DNA from: Parasegetibacter sp. NRK P23
GTDB lineage: Bacteria > Bacteroidota > Bacteroidia > Chitinophagales > Chitinophagaceae
Reading direction: 5' to 3'
Assembly: GCF_023721715.1 (NCBI RefSeq)
Contig: NZ_JAMDLG010000001.1
Location: forward strand, 3,139,784-3,203,783
DNA length: 64,000 nt
The notes under the pieces are model-generated. The model saw nothing but the letters and a program-made list of their open reading frames with translations, made no database searches and was not told the origin of the DNA. A program made the translations under genes and the position numbers. Shown here in pieces: positions 34,462-43,919 of the stretch (position 1 is its first letter; each line of letters starts with the position of its first letter).

Positions 34462-37400
34462 TTAAAAACCAATCTGCACTCCTACCAGGAATGATTTGGG
34501 TGTAGGCAGGGAACGGGTTCCGCCGTTCAGACTATACGTTTCCGGATCAATATCATCACCGGCGGCACTCCACAACCAAAGGTTGTTCACCTGGGCGGTG
34601 ATCTTCACACTATTGGTGCGCAGCCAGCCTGAATAGCCCGTGGGCAGCGCATAGGAAAGTGAGATATTCCTCAGTCTAACCGAAGAGGCATCGGCCACAT
34701 GCACATCAGCATACCGGTACAGTGTACTCAATGTACTCGCGTGTGAACTGCTCGCCGCGATATCAGGGTAATCCAGTTCCAGCCTTGGCAGGGAAGTAGT
34801 TGTATTGGTATTGGTGTACCTGTCGTTGATATGTGTCGTATTCTGTGTGAATCCGCTGATGGAAGGCACGTCCCTGCGGAGTTTGTGCCCGGCATAAAAT
34901 GCGAACAGCGCCGACAGTTGCAGGTTGCCGTAACGAACACTTTGCTGGAAAGACCCGTTCCAGACAGGGATCAGGGACCCCAGTTTCACAATAGCGTCGG
35001 GACTGGTGATTTGTGCCACGGTCGCGATATTGCCTTCTGTATTAAAGGTAACGTTGGAAGCATCCTTTTCATTGAGGAAAGTAGGATAACCGTTCACCAT
35101 TTCCAGGAACCTGTAAGCGTAAACCGTGTTGTACGGGGTGCTCACTTCAAAATAATTCGATGGTGCGGAAATGAAGTTGAACGCCTGGTTGATCAACCTG
35201 TCCACTCTTTCAATCTTGTTTTTGTTGTATGCCGCCGTAACGGAGGAACTCAGCGCCCATTTTCCTTTCTCGAACCAGGTGGAGCGCAACGAAAGTTCCA
35301 CGCCCCGGTTGCTCATTGCTCCATTGTTTACGGTTTGGGAAGTAGCGCCCACGGTGGGATCCAGGTCCATTTGGGTGAGCAGGTCCGAACTGTATTTGTA
35401 ATACAGCTCCAGCGAGCCGGTGAGTTTATTCTTCCATACACCGAAATCAAACCCGGTGTTCACGGTTTCAGATTTCTCCCAACGCAGTTTCGGGTTGGGC
35501 AATGTGGGCACGAGGTATTGCAATGCGGGGAAAAGATTATCATTGCGCAAGGCAGCGGTGATGAGCGCGGAAGAAGTCTGGTCCACGTTTCCGTTCACGC
35601 CATAGGTCATGCGCACCTTAAGATAACTCAGCCAGTCAATATTGTTCAGCAACGGATCTTTGGAGGCGTTCCATGCGAGTCCTGTGGACCACATGGGGCG
35701 GTAGCGGTATTTGGGATCGGTTCCGAAGAGGTCGGCCTGATCGATCCTGAAACTTCCTGTAAGAGAGAATCTTCCATCAAAGGTATAACCGAAGTTGCCC
35801 ATCACGGAAACGAACCGATGCTTGGTTTCCGTTTGAACACGGCCGGGAAGATAGCTGATGGTTTTATTCCCGTTGTAGAGATAAGAAGATACGCCGGTTT
35901 GCGACAACCTTTCCCAATCGATCAACTGCGAGGTCAGCGTTACGGGATCGTATCCATAACGGAGTTCACCATTGGCCCGGGGCACAAAAGACTCTCTCAT
36001 TTCAAATGCGGCCAGTGCGCTGAAATCATTCGATCTGCCACCGATATCGAAGCTGCGGTCATAATCGAGTTGGTTCCTGAAAGTATAGTTGGAACGGGAA
36101 GTAGCGAACTGGTAATACCTTCCGCCATTCGGCACATTGTTCGTGTAACGGTTGGCGGCAGCATCGTAGCTGGTCATCACGTTGTGCAGGTAGCGCATCT
36201 TGTACGCATCGGGACCAATATAATTCTCCTGTTGCGCCGACTCTCTTTCCACCTGGAACTTCAGGTTGTATTTAAAGCCCAGCGGAAGCTTCACGTTAAA
36301 GTCTGCGAAAGCGCGGATGTTCAATCCTTTCGTGGTGGTTCTTCCGTTCTGCAATTCATCCAGCACGTTAAAATAAACCGGCTTCAACACCGATTTGGTA
36401 AGAATGGTATCGGCCACGGCACTGTTCATGCCGCCACCGGAGCTGAATCCATCGCTGAGGTTCACATAGGGCGAATACACTTTATTGCCGTTCTCATCTA
36501 AAATGCGGGCGTACCTTTCCTGAATGGTGTAATCGTTGAGGTCGGTTGCCGTAGATACATACTTCGAATACTGTGTATTCACGCCAAAGGTGGCGGTGAA
36601 AGCCTTTTTGCTGTGGAAACTCGATTTCAGGTAGAGGTTCAGGTTTTCGGAAGTATTGTATTTGATGCGCGCATCATTCTGGTCGAAATTGAGCGAGAAG
36701 TAAGTACTCGCTTTTTCGGACCCTGAGCTCAGCGAAACATTATAGCGCTGGCGTACTTCATTCTGCCATACCTCATCGTGGTATTCCTGCATGTAATCGT
36801 TGTTCCGCCAGCTGTTGATGGTGTTGTCCAGTTCCGTTTTGGATATTTGTCCCGCGGCTTCTTTCCGGAAGAGCGCGTACAGCGGAGAGTAGTAGCGGAT
36901 GGTGCCATTCCTGAAATTGCCATACGCGTTGAACAAAGCGGTTGCACTTCCTGTACGACGCAGCTCCCGGTTGTACACAGCGGTTTCATAATCGATCAGG
37001 TCGCTGGTGGATGCGTAGTGCATTTTGGAAAGATCGGGGCGTTCGGTAATGAAGCGGTCCACGTTAAAGGAAATGGTCGTCTTTCCTTTGGAAGCCTGTT
37101 TGGTGGTGATCACGATCACGCCATTGGCCGAACGTGCACCGTAGATGGAAGAAGCGGCCGCATCTTTGAGCACGGTCACCGATTCAATATCGTAAGGATT
37201 GATCTGACTGATATCACCTTCCGTGGGCAGTCCGTCAATTACAAGCAGTGGCGTGGTGCCTACATTGAGCGAGGAAAACGTAGCTGTACCACGGAGTTGA
37301 AGCGAATTTTTATAGAAACTCAGTCCGGCCACTTTCCCTTCCAAAGCCGCGGCCAGGTTGGTATTGAGGTGGGCGTTCAGTTGCTCGTTCGTTACTTTGG

Positions 37401-38196
37401 AAGATGCGCCCGTGGTTCTTTCCAGGGGCATGGTGCGGAAACCATCGGAAGTAACGGAAACATCATCAAATAATACGGCGGACTGCGTAAGACAAACCAC
37501 TATATTCAACTGCTCATCTTCCACCGCGGCGTACATCAATCCACGGGTACCGCCTTTCACTCCACCCATGGCGCGGGAGACCGGTATTTCGATGGATTCG
37601 TACCCGATGGAAGAAATCACGAGCGTACCATTTTCCGGCACATTCTTCAGGGAAAAGCTCCCCTGCTCGTTGGTAAGCGTTCCTTTATCGGTGCCTTTCA
37701 CGCGGATGGACACACTCGCGAGTGGCTGCCCTTCGTGGGTGGTGATGGTGCCCTTTACCAATGGCACCTCTTTGGCTTCCACTTCGTTTGGAGCAGAAGA
37801 CAAAGTTCCTTTCTTGATGAAAATGGTTTTATTCTCAATAAAATAAGTGAGGCCCGTTCCTTTGAAAGCCTGATCCAGAAAGCTTTTCAGCGGCATATTA
37901 CTGGCCTCTACCGACACCAGCGGCTTCGCCGCCAGCAGATCAGGATTATACAGTACGAGATAACCCGTTTGTTGTTTGATGACGGGGAACAGTTTTTCCA
38001 GCGCCACCTGGCGGGCCCGGTAACTGATTTGTTGTGAAACGCCCGATGCACAGATGTGCATACTGAAAGCGAAAAGAAAAAATGCTGTGAATCGCATAAC
38101 ACGATACGTTTTGGCTGATAAACGCAACCCGGAGCCATCGGCGGAACTTCTGCCCGCGCATAGGATTCCCAGGTTACGAAAAGTGTTAAAAAACAT
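34462..38196 (-). CDS. SusC-family TonB-dependent transducer with STN domain
   Basis: The gene encodes 1244 residues. After the N-terminal leader (an alternative ATG at 38097 lies at the hydrophobic segment) comes an STN domain (about 65-130), which passes ligand occupancy to FecR in the periplasm. A carboxypeptidase-regulatory-like domain follows (VKGTITTHEGQPLASVSIRVKG), then a plug with TPLLVIDGLPTEG and VTVLKDAAASSIYGARSANG, and the barrel ending in FLVGVQIGF. The STN domain with an adjacent FecR and ECF sigma factor indicates trans-envelope signalling that controls its own operon. A long open frame on the opposite strand (34831-36501) is a codon-bias shadow. Confidence 0.93.
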   Translation of the reverse strand: MFFNTFRNLGILCAGRSSADGSGLRLSAKTYRVMRFTAFFLFAFSMHICASGVSQQISYRARQVALEKLFPVIKQQTGYLVLYNPDLLAAKPLVSVEASNMPLKSFLDQAFKGTGLTYFIENKTIFIKKGTLSSAPNEVEAKEVPLVKGTITTHEGQPLASVSIRVKGTDKGTLTNEQGSFSLKNVPENGTLVISSIGYESIEIPVSRAMGGVKGGTRGLMYAAVEDEQLNIVVCLTQSAVLFDDVSVTSDGFRTMPLERTTGASSKVTNEQLNAHLNTNLAAALEGKVAGLSFYKNSLQLRGTATFSSLNVGTTPLLVIDGLPTEGDISQINPYDIESVTVLKDAAASSIYGARSANGVIVITTKQASKGKTTISFNVDRFITERPDLSKMHYASTSDLIDYETAVYNRELRRTGSATALFNAYGNFRNGTIRYYSPLYALFRKEAAGQISKTELDNTINSWRNNDYMQEYHDEVWQNEVRQRYNVSLSSGSEKASTYFSLNFDQNDARIKYNTSENLNLYLKSSFHSKKAFTATFGVNTQYSKYVSTATDLNDYTIQERYARILDENGNKVYSPYVNLSDGFSSGGGMNSAVADTILTKSVLKPVYFNVLDELQNGRTTTKGLNIRAFADFNVKLPLGFKYNLKFQVERESAQQENYIGPDAYKMRYLHNVMTSYDAAANRYTNNVPNGGRYYQFATSRSNYTFRNQLDYDRSFDIGGRSNDFSALAAFEMRESFVPRANGELRYGYDPVTLTSQLIDWERLSQTGVSSYLYNGNKTISYLPGRVQTETKHRFVSVMGNFGYTFDGRFSLTGSFRIDQADLFGTDPKYRYRPMWSTGLAWNASKDPLLNNIDWLSYLKVRMTYGVNGNVDQTSSALITAALRNDNLFPALQYLVPTLPNPKLRWEKSETVNTGFDFGVWKNKLTGSLELYYKYSSDLLTQMDLDPTVGATSQTVNNGAMSNRGVELSLRSTWFEKGKWALSSSVTAAYNKNKIERVDRLINQAFNFISAPSNYFEVSTPYNTVYAYRFLEMVNGYPTFLNEKDASNVTFNTEGNIATVAQITSPDAIVKLGSLIPVWNGSFQQSVRYGNLQLSALFAFYAGHKLRRDVPSISGFTQNTTHINDRYTNTNTTTSLPRLELDYPDIAASSSHASTLSTLYRYADVHVADASSVRLRNISLSYALPTGYSGWLRTNSVKITAQVNNLWLWSAAGDDIDPETYSLNGGTRSLPTPKSFLVGVQIGF

Positions 38197-38323
38197 ACTT
38201 TTGTAACAGTTTGGTTGATAAATAAGCAGTTCAGAACGCTACTTGTAATTATTGGCCTTACTTGCCGGGAGTGTTGCACCACTTCCGGTTTTCAGTTTTA
38301 TGACTACACCTTGCGGTGGAATT

Positions 38324-39490
38324 TTATTTGCGCACCACCAGTTTCTTTCCATCCATCCGCACCTTCACGCCTATCTGGTTCAAGGCATTCACCACTTGCT
38401 TCAGTGTCAGTTGCCTTTCCATTTCTCCCGCAAATACCTGTTGCGGAACGCCGTTTTCATATACCACTTCCACATCGTACCAGCGGGCCACCTGGCGCAT
38501 CACTTCTTCCAATCCTGTTCTTCCCGCGAAATGGAAGTTCCCGTTCTTCCAGGCGAGCGCATGTTCGGGATCGCCCTGCTGCAGCCGTAATGTTCCATTC
38601 GTTGGCAGTACCGCCTGCTGACCCGGTTTCAGCAATACGGTTTCCTTTCCGCGCATCATCTTTATTTTACCCTCCACGAGTGTGGTGATCGCCTCCGGTT
38701 CATCAGCGTAGGCGTTGATGTTGAAATGTGTGCCCAGCACCTCTACTTTCGCCTCCGCCCATTCTACCAGGAAAGGCTTTGCTTTATTGGCGGCCACTTC
38801 AAAATATACTTCTCCTGTGATGCGCACTTTTCTTTCGTTACCGGTGAAGGCCGTGGGGAAACTGATGGATGACGCGGCGTTGAGCCATGCGCCTGTTCCA
38901 TCAGGCAATACCAGGTGGAACTGACGTCCTCTGGGGGTTTGCAGTGTATTGATAGAAGGGTTGTTGCCGCCGTTACCTGCATAGGAAATCGTACCATCCT
39001 GCAAACGAATCCCGGTGGCGCCCGGCGCATTGATGTTGCCATCCGGCATACTGTCCAGCACCATGCGCTGCCCGTTGGCCAGCGTAAGCACAGCGCCATC
39101 CATTCCCGGCGCGACATCATTTACCACAGCGATCTCATCTGGAACCGAATTGTTATCACGCGTTTCTTTCTGTAAAAACAACCATGCTGCTCCTGCCAGC
39201 AATACAAATACCGCTGCTGCCTTCCAGAATACTGAGATTCTTTTAACAGGTGCCTTGCCACTGGAAAAGTTTTGTTCCCTGAACTGCTGCCATCCGGCTT
39301 CCTGGTTGAAGGAGAGCATAGTGCCCAGTTTTTCCAGAAAAACTTCGCGATCGGCATCTACACTATTAAGATAGGCCGCATTTTCTTCCGCGGCATCCGC
39401 CCAATGTTGCAGTTCAATCATCTCCGATTCGTTCAGCGATGCGTTGGAAAGCCGTTTATAAATTAATTCCGCAATGCGTTCGTTGTTCAT
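38324..39490 (-). CDS. FecR-family anti-sigma factor
   Basis: I choose the ATG at 39490 (388 residues; NNERIAELIYKRL). A cytoplasmic N-terminal domain (about 1-85) that would bind the ECF factor is followed by one membrane helix (about 90-108, AAAVFVLLAGAAWLFL), the periplasmic FecR domain (about 160-290, with RQFHLVLPDGTGAWLNAASSI and VEVLGTHFNINAY motifs) and a C-terminal DUF4974-like region ending in NALNQIGVKVRMDGKKLVVRK-type strands. It relays the signal from the STN domain of the adjacent SusC to the sigma factor. It is between the ECF gene (85 bp) and the SusC gene (127 bp). Confidence 0.92.
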   Translation of the reverse strand: MNNERIAELIYKRLSNASLNESEMIELQHWADAAEENAAYLNSVDADREVFLEKLGTMLSFNQEAGWQQFREQNFSSGKAPVKRISVFWKAAAVFVLLAGAAWLFLQKETRDNNSVPDEIAVVNDVAPGMDGAVLTLANGQRMVLDSMPDGNINAPGATGIRLQDGTISYAGNGGNNPSINTLQTPRGRQFHLVLPDGTGAWLNAASSISFPTAFTGNERKVRITGEVYFEVAANKAKPFLVEWAEAKVEVLGTHFNINAYADEPEAITTLVEGKIKMMRGKETVLLKPGQQAVLPTNGTLRLQQGDPEHALAWKNGNFHFAGRTGLEEVMRQVARWYDVEVVYENGVPQQVFAGEMERQLTLKQVVNALNQIGVKVRMDGKKLVVRK

Positions 39491-39575
39491 TACCATAAAA
39501 TCCCTGCCGGTTGTAGGGCCGGCATACAAGGAGAACGGATGAGGAAACCCGTCATTACAGAAAATTCATAAAAAC

Positions 39576-40154
39576 TTAAAAAAGCTTACAGAGCAGCAGA
39601 TAAACGCCGGTGTCCAGTCCTTTCTGAAGCAGTACGGGACGTAAGGCGGCGAGTGCACGTGATTTCTGCACGCGGGCATGATTAGGTGTGATGGCCAGTT
39701 TTTCGGCGATCTCGGCGATGTCCATTCCTTCCAGTAAACTCATTTTTAATATGGCGGGGCCATTACCCGGTAAGGCTTCGATGGCTTCGGCCACTATTTT
39801 GAAAAGAAAGGCATCTGTGACTTCCGGTTCGGAAACCGGCTGGGTGGGCTGTGTGAGCAACAACTCCTCGCGGTAGCCGGCGCGTACTTTCTGTTGCCGC
39901 ACATAATCAATACACCGGTTCCGCACACCGGTGAAAAGATAGGCACCGATGGCTTCGGTTGAATCTATTTCCGTCCGTTTCTCCCAACATTTCTGCAACA
40001 AATGAATCGCGATATCGCTGGCTTCTTCCCGGTTACCAATGAGGTTGTGGGCAAAATAGCTGAGTGGACGAAAAAACCGGTCAAAAACCTGCTTCATGGC
40101 CCATTCCTCTCCAGCACGGAAACCGGTTAATAGATATGCTTCCTGGTCCAACAC
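39576..40154 (-). CDS. ECF-type RNA polymerase sigma factor
   Basis: The protein is about 192 residues with the ECF layout: region 2 (LLTGFRAGEEW through DIAIHLLQKCWEKR and AYLFTGVRNRCIDYVR) and region 4 (VAEAIEALPGNGPAILKMSLLEGMDIAEIAEKL, in two parts). There is no ATG at the N-terminus. In-frame candidates are TTG 40181, GTG 40154 and TTG 40151; I use GTG 40154 because it leaves the usual short leader before region 2. It belongs to the FecI-like group that works with FecR and STN-type SusC. It is the first gene of the minus-strand unit reaching to 29743. Confidence 0.9.
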   Translation of the reverse strand: MLDQEAYLLTGFRAGEEWAMKQVFDRFFRPLSYFAHNLIGNREEASDIAIHLLQKCWEKRTEIDSTEAIGAYLFTGVRNRCIDYVRQQKVRAGYREELLLTQPTQPVSEPEVTDAFLFKIVAEAIEALPGNGPAILKMSLLEGMDIAEIAEKLAITPNHARVQKSRALAALRPVLLQKGLDTGVYLLLCKLF

Positions 40155-40350
40155 TACGGTGTGAGTTGAAATGAACTGCAATATTACGAAAAGTCAGGGA
40201 TGGATTGTTGCCCAACAGCAGCCCAACGCAGGCATTGGCCGACCCCTATCCGTTTGATTTCTCCCCACAAAAGACATTTATTCCCCATGATAATTTCATT
40301 AAGCAGAGTTTCGTATTATTGTTCCTACACCCCAAACCGATCATTTCTTT

Positions 40351-41367
40351 ATGAATATGCCCGACCATCACAATGCCGGGGAATTCCTGCATTTGTTCGA
40401 AATGACGCCCGACTGGGTTTGTATTGCCGCAAAGAACGGTTACTTCATAGATTTTAATCCCGCCGTCCCGAATACCTTAGGGTATTCAAGGGAGGAGTTG
40501 ATGAGCAGGCTCATCTCCGACAATATACATCCCGACGACAAAGCGATCACCGCCTCCACCAGGGCCCAACTGCTGGAGGGGAAGGCGCTGCTGAATTTCC
40601 AGAACAGGTACCTTACAAAAAACGGGGAGGTGGTTTGGATGGAATGGACCTCCGTTTACCTGCCATCCAAAGAAGTGGTTTTCGCCATCGCCAAAAACAT
40701 CACGGCCCGCAAGCGGATAGAGTTGGAAATTGAGGCGCGTCACCTCCAATACCGCCAACTGGCCGTTCACCTGAAAAACAATATGGAGCAGGACCGCAAG
40801 TTCCTGGCCACGGAACTGCACGAAGGTGTTGCCCAACTGGCTACCGCCCTGAAATTTGACCTGGAATTAATGCATACCCAACCCGATGGCGTTGAAAAGC
40901 GGTTGGAACACGCATTGGTTACGGTAAATATGCTGGTGGATACGATCCGACGCACTTCCTTCCTCGTGAGCCCGGCCATCTTGGATGATCTTGGCCTGGA
41001 TGCCACACTGGAATGGTATTGCAGGGAGTTTTCGCAAGGCAGCGGCCTTTACTGCACTTACGCGGGGTCCTACAACGAAAACCTGTTTCCGAAAGATGTT
41101 CAGCTCGACTTGTTCCGCATCTGCCAGGACGCCTTCAACTGCATCAGCAAACACCATCGCGCCACGCGCATTAAAGTGGCCATCCGCAATAAAGCCGGCA
41201 AACAGGTACTTTCCATCGAGGACAACGGCGCGGGTTTCAGCAATGGCAATACTTCCCACCTGCTGTCCGTTCACCAGCGCGCGCAATTCATCCAGGCAGA
41301 TTACGATTTTTCTTACCAGGAAGGACAGGGCCACCGCATGGAGATCAGTTTGAACGCCACAGGCTGA
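40351..41367 (+). CDS. PAS-domain sensor histidine kinase, HisKA_3 type
   Basis: The protein has 338 residues. A PAS domain (about 8-122, EFLHLFEMTPDWVCIAAKNG start and KNITARKR end) leads to a coiled linker, a DHp region of the NarX/DegS kind (EQDRKFLATELHEGVAQLATAL; the phospho-acceptor His is in ELHEG) and a HATPase domain (about 245-338, RICQDAF.C and SIEDNGAGF). The GxG lid is poorly conserved, so ATP binding may be reduced. No membrane segment is present, so it senses a cytoplasmic or diffusible signal. No LuxR-type response regulator is adjacent. An alternative ATG is at 40357. Confidence 0.85.
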   Translation: MNMPDHHNAGEFLHLFEMTPDWVCIAAKNGYFIDFNPAVPNTLGYSREELMSRLISDNIHPDDKAITASTRAQLLEGKALLNFQNRYLTKNGEVVWMEWTSVYLPSKEVVFAIAKNITARKRIELEIEARHLQYRQLAVHLKNNMEQDRKFLATELHEGVAQLATALKFDLELMHTQPDGVEKRLEHALVTVNMLVDTIRRTSFLVSPAILDDLGLDATLEWYCREFSQGSGLYCTYAGSYNENLFPKDVQLDLFRICQDAFNCISKHHRATRIKVAIRNKAGKQVLSIEDNGAGFSNGNTSHLLSVHQRAQFIQADYDFSYQEGQGHRMEISLNATG

Positions 41368-41459
41368 CACTGTGAAAGTTATGTTAGAAGTGGCAGGTTG
41401 TGCAGCGGCCATGGCCTGCGTGTTGTCAGCCCTGCATCTCTAACCAACTGCTACTGTTC

Positions 41460-41570
41460 ATGAAAAAAGAAGAAACCCGCTTTCACCAACGGAAAATAGA
41501 ATTGCTTTGGGTGATGGTAATTTCCCTCGCCGCCATCTGGGCGCTCCGGATGGTGCTGAGGCTCCTCTGA
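41460..41570 (+). CDS. Predicted 36-residue single-helix membrane peptide
   Basis: The ATG at 41460 starts a 36-codon frame with a charged N-terminus (KKEETRFHQRKIE) and one membrane helix (LLWVMVISLAAIWALRMVL). It fits in the 244-bp gap between the PAS kinase and the PNPOx-like gene on the same strand. The charge pattern predicts an N-terminus in the cytoplasm. Real small membrane peptides look like this, but length alone makes it uncertain. Confidence 0.4.
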   Translation: MKKEETRFHQRKIELLWVMVISLAAIWALRMVLRLL

Positions 41571-41611
41571 AGCCTTCCTGATAAGGATCATCCTTTCCTC
41601 CAACGCCAGTC

Positions 41612-42130
41612 ATGATGAATCCGGCGCCATCTCCCGTTCTTTATAAAAAAAAGAACATGTTTGGAACACTCGCGCCCCAAGAAATAGAAACTTTGCTGGA
41701 ACAACAGCTGATCGGCCGTGTTGGCTGTCATTATGAAGGCATTACCTATGTGGTCCCCATCAGCTATGTTTATTCCGATGGTTGTATTTACGGGCATACC
41801 AGGGAAGGCATGAAGCTGAACTTCATGCGCAACAGTCCTTCCGTATGCTTCCAGGTGGATGACACCCGCAACCTCGACAATTGGAAAAGCGCCATCTGCT
41901 GGGGAAATTTTGAAGAGATATCCAATGAAACGGAAAGAAGTGAAGCCATTGAAAAGCTGTTGGGCCGTGTATTACCAGTGGTAAGCAGCGAGACCATGCA
42001 CATTTCTCCTCAATGGCCCTTCCCGCCCAAATCGAACGAACAAATCGGTGGTATTGTTTTCAGGATCCGGCTCACCCGTAAATCAGGACGTTTCGAAAGG
42101 AGCAGTGGCAACGCTTACTTCGCGACCTGA
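41612..42130 (+). CDS. PNPOx-like flavin-binding (split beta-barrel) protein
   Basis: The protein has 172 residues; an alternative ATG at 41657 would give a more typical N-terminus (FGTLAPQEIETLL). It resembles the pyridoxamine 5'-phosphate oxidase-like/NimA family: IGRVGCHYEGITYVVPISYVY and YGHTREGMKLNFMRNSPSVCFQVD correspond to the FMN/heme-binding strands. Family members bind FMN and reduce nitroaromatics or bind heme; the specific role is unknown. Its 3' end overlaps the convergent SRPBCC gene by 16 bp. Confidence 0.82.
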   Translation: MMNPAPSPVLYKKKNMFGTLAPQEIETLLEQQLIGRVGCHYEGITYVVPISYVYSDGCIYGHTREGMKLNFMRNSPSVCFQVDDTRNLDNWKSAICWGNFEEISNETERSEAIEKLLGRVLPVVSSETMHISPQWPFPPKSNEQIGGIVFRIRLTRKSGRFERSSGNAYFAT

Positions 42131-42663
42131 CCGCTCTCCACAGTTTGCTTCAGCCTGGCAAGTCCGTCATCGTACTGCTTGCCCATGATATCATCCATAT
42201 CAAAAAACAGCAACATGGTGTTCATGGGGTAAGCATATTTTGTATCAAAGCCCCAGGTAACCCTCGATCCCTCCGGTGCCGTACCCAGCGCGATATAAGC
42301 TTCAGCTTCTCCTTCGAAAGGCTTTACGAAATGAAGGTGCGATTCCACTCTTTGCATCGGATCAATTTTGGTAAGGGTCTGATCACCTACCCCTACTTCT
42401 TCACTGTGCCATTTAAAAACGGAACCTACCTGGTCGGGCACCCCTTCAATGGATGTTTTGGTTGCAGTATCCATGGCCATCCAGGGACTCCAGGCCTTCA
42501 TTTCCGCAAGAGAGGATATCTTCGGCCAAACGGCTTCACGCGGCGCATTAATGGTGATGCTTCTCTCCAGGTGGAATTCCTTCTTTACGAATATTCCCGC
42601 GATCAATACAAAGGCAATGATCAGCAGGAGCAAAAGTCCGATGATCTTAAAGAACTTTTTCAT
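42115..42663 (-). CDS. Membrane-anchored SRPBCC (polyketide cyclase-like) protein
   Basis: The protein has 182 residues: an N-terminal membrane helix (about 5-26, IIGLLLLLIIAFVLIAGIFV) and an SRPBCC hydrophobic-pocket domain (about 33-180; ERSITINAPREAVWPKISS and MKAWSPWM are typical of this fold). The ligand is unknown. It is divergent from the chitinase gene and overlaps the PNPOx-like gene's 3' end by 16 bp on the opposite strand. Confidence 0.82.
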   Translation of the reverse strand: MKKFFKIIGLLLLLIIAFVLIAGIFVKKEFHLERSITINAPREAVWPKISSLAEMKAWSPWMAMDTATKTSIEGVPDQVGSVFKWHSEEVGVGDQTLTKIDPMQRVESHLHFVKPFEGEAEAYIALGTAPEGSRVTWGFDTKYAYPMNTMLLFFDMDDIMGKQYDDGLARLKQTVESGQVAK

Positions 42664-42802
42664 GTAGGTTGATTTGTTTCAAAAATACTGGTATTGCTTT
42701 TCTTTGAAAAGGGGATGTTGCGGCAATGAAGGGGTGAAATCCGGCGGGATAGAGGGGGCGGGGTGAGGCCCTTTCCGTATATTTAAACCACAATTCCCCA
42801 TC

Positions 42803-43915
42803 ATGAAACAATTCCTCCTGCTGGCAATTTTCTTTTCCACCGCCTGCACAACAAGTTTTTCCCAGGGCGCCCACGCCCCCATGGTGATCGCTTATTTTGC
42901 CGGAAAACCACAGGAACTGGAGTCTGTTGATGTACGGAAGATCACCCACCTGATCTATTGTTTCGGACACCTGAAAGAAGGGAAATTTCACATTGGAAAC
43001 GCCTCCGATTCAGCGCTGATCCACCGGATGGTGGCGATGAAAGAAAAAAAGCCATCCTTGAAAGTATTGCTGTCGCTGGGCGGATGGGGCGGTTGTGAAA
43101 ACTGCTCCGACGGCTTCTTCACGGCTGAAAAAAGAAAGGCATTCGCGGCTTCCGTAAAAGAAGTGAACGATTATTTTAAAACAGACGGCATCGATCTGGA
43201 CTGGGAATATCCCACCATCCGGCTCGATAATGATGTGGACAAAGAACCTGTACATAAAACTTCACCACAGGATAAAGCCAACTTCACCGATCTCGTAAAA
43301 CAACTGCGCAAAGCGCTGGGTGCCCAGGCCACCATCAGTTTCGCCGCAGGCGGTTTCAACACCTACCTCGAAAAAGCCGTAGACTGGAACGCTGTAATGC
43401 AGGAAGTAAACTTTGTGAACCTCATGAGTTACGACCTCATCAATGGATATGCCACTGAAACGGGGCACCACACCGCGTTGTATTCCACTCCCCAACAAAA
43501 GGAATCTACCGACAATGCCGTTCAGTACCTGCTGGAGAAAGCCGGTGTGCCCGCTTCTAAAATAGTGATCGGCGCGGCTTTTTATGCCCGCGTATGGGAA
43601 AACGTTCCGCCTGAAAACAACGGACTGTACCAGCCCGGGAAGTTCAAAGCAGGAATCGCGTTCCGTCAGTTTGAAGAGAAACTCTCTCCAGCCGCGGGTT
43701 ACGCCCTCCATTGGGACAATACCGCAAAAGCCCCGTACGCCTACAACGCCACTGAAAAGAAATTCGCCACCTTCGACGACAAAAGATCAATACGACTGAA
43801 AACACAATATGTACTGGCGCACCAACTGGGTGGCATCATGTTCTGGGAGATCAGCAACGACCTCCCTAACAAAGGACTGGTGGATGTGATCCACGAAACG
43901 ATCAACGGAAAATGA
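42803..43915 (+). CDS. GH18 chitinase
   Basis: The protein has 370 residues with a signal peptide (about 1-21; ACTTSFSQ). The GH18 barrel has the SLGG motif (91-94) and the catalytic DGIDLDWEYP (128-137), with acid/base Glu135 and supporting Asp131 and Asp133. A central YDL segment and C-terminal GGIMFWEISND (the conserved Trp) complete the site. It is a single-domain secreted enzyme cleaving beta-1,4-GlcNAc polymers, with no CBM and no C-terminal sorting domain. It is monocistronic and 4 bp from the stop of the convergent Hint-domain gene. Confidence 0.93.
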   Translation: MKQFLLLAIFFSTACTTSFSQGAHAPMVIAYFAGKPQELESVDVRKITHLIYCFGHLKEGKFHIGNASDSALIHRMVAMKEKKPSLKVLLSLGGWGGCENCSDGFFTAEKRKAFAASVKEVNDYFKTDGIDLDWEYPTIRLDNDVDKEPVHKTSPQDKANFTDLVKQLRKALGAQATISFAAGGFNTYLEKAVDWNAVMQEVNFVNLMSYDLINGYATETGHHTALYSTPQQKESTDNAVQYLLEKAGVPASKIVIGAAFYARVWENVPPENNGLYQPGKFKAGIAFRQFEEKLSPAAGYALHWDNTAKAPYAYNATEKKFATFDDKRSIRLKTQYVLAHQLGGIMFWEISNDLPNKGLVDVIHETINGK

Positions 43916-43919
43916 TCTG

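Noticed and set aside
34831-36501. A 556-codon open frame antisense to the STN-type SusC
   Set aside because: The opposite strand encodes a full-length TonB-dependent receptor with all motifs. Long antisense frames are common with this codon usage, and the product has no recognisable fold.
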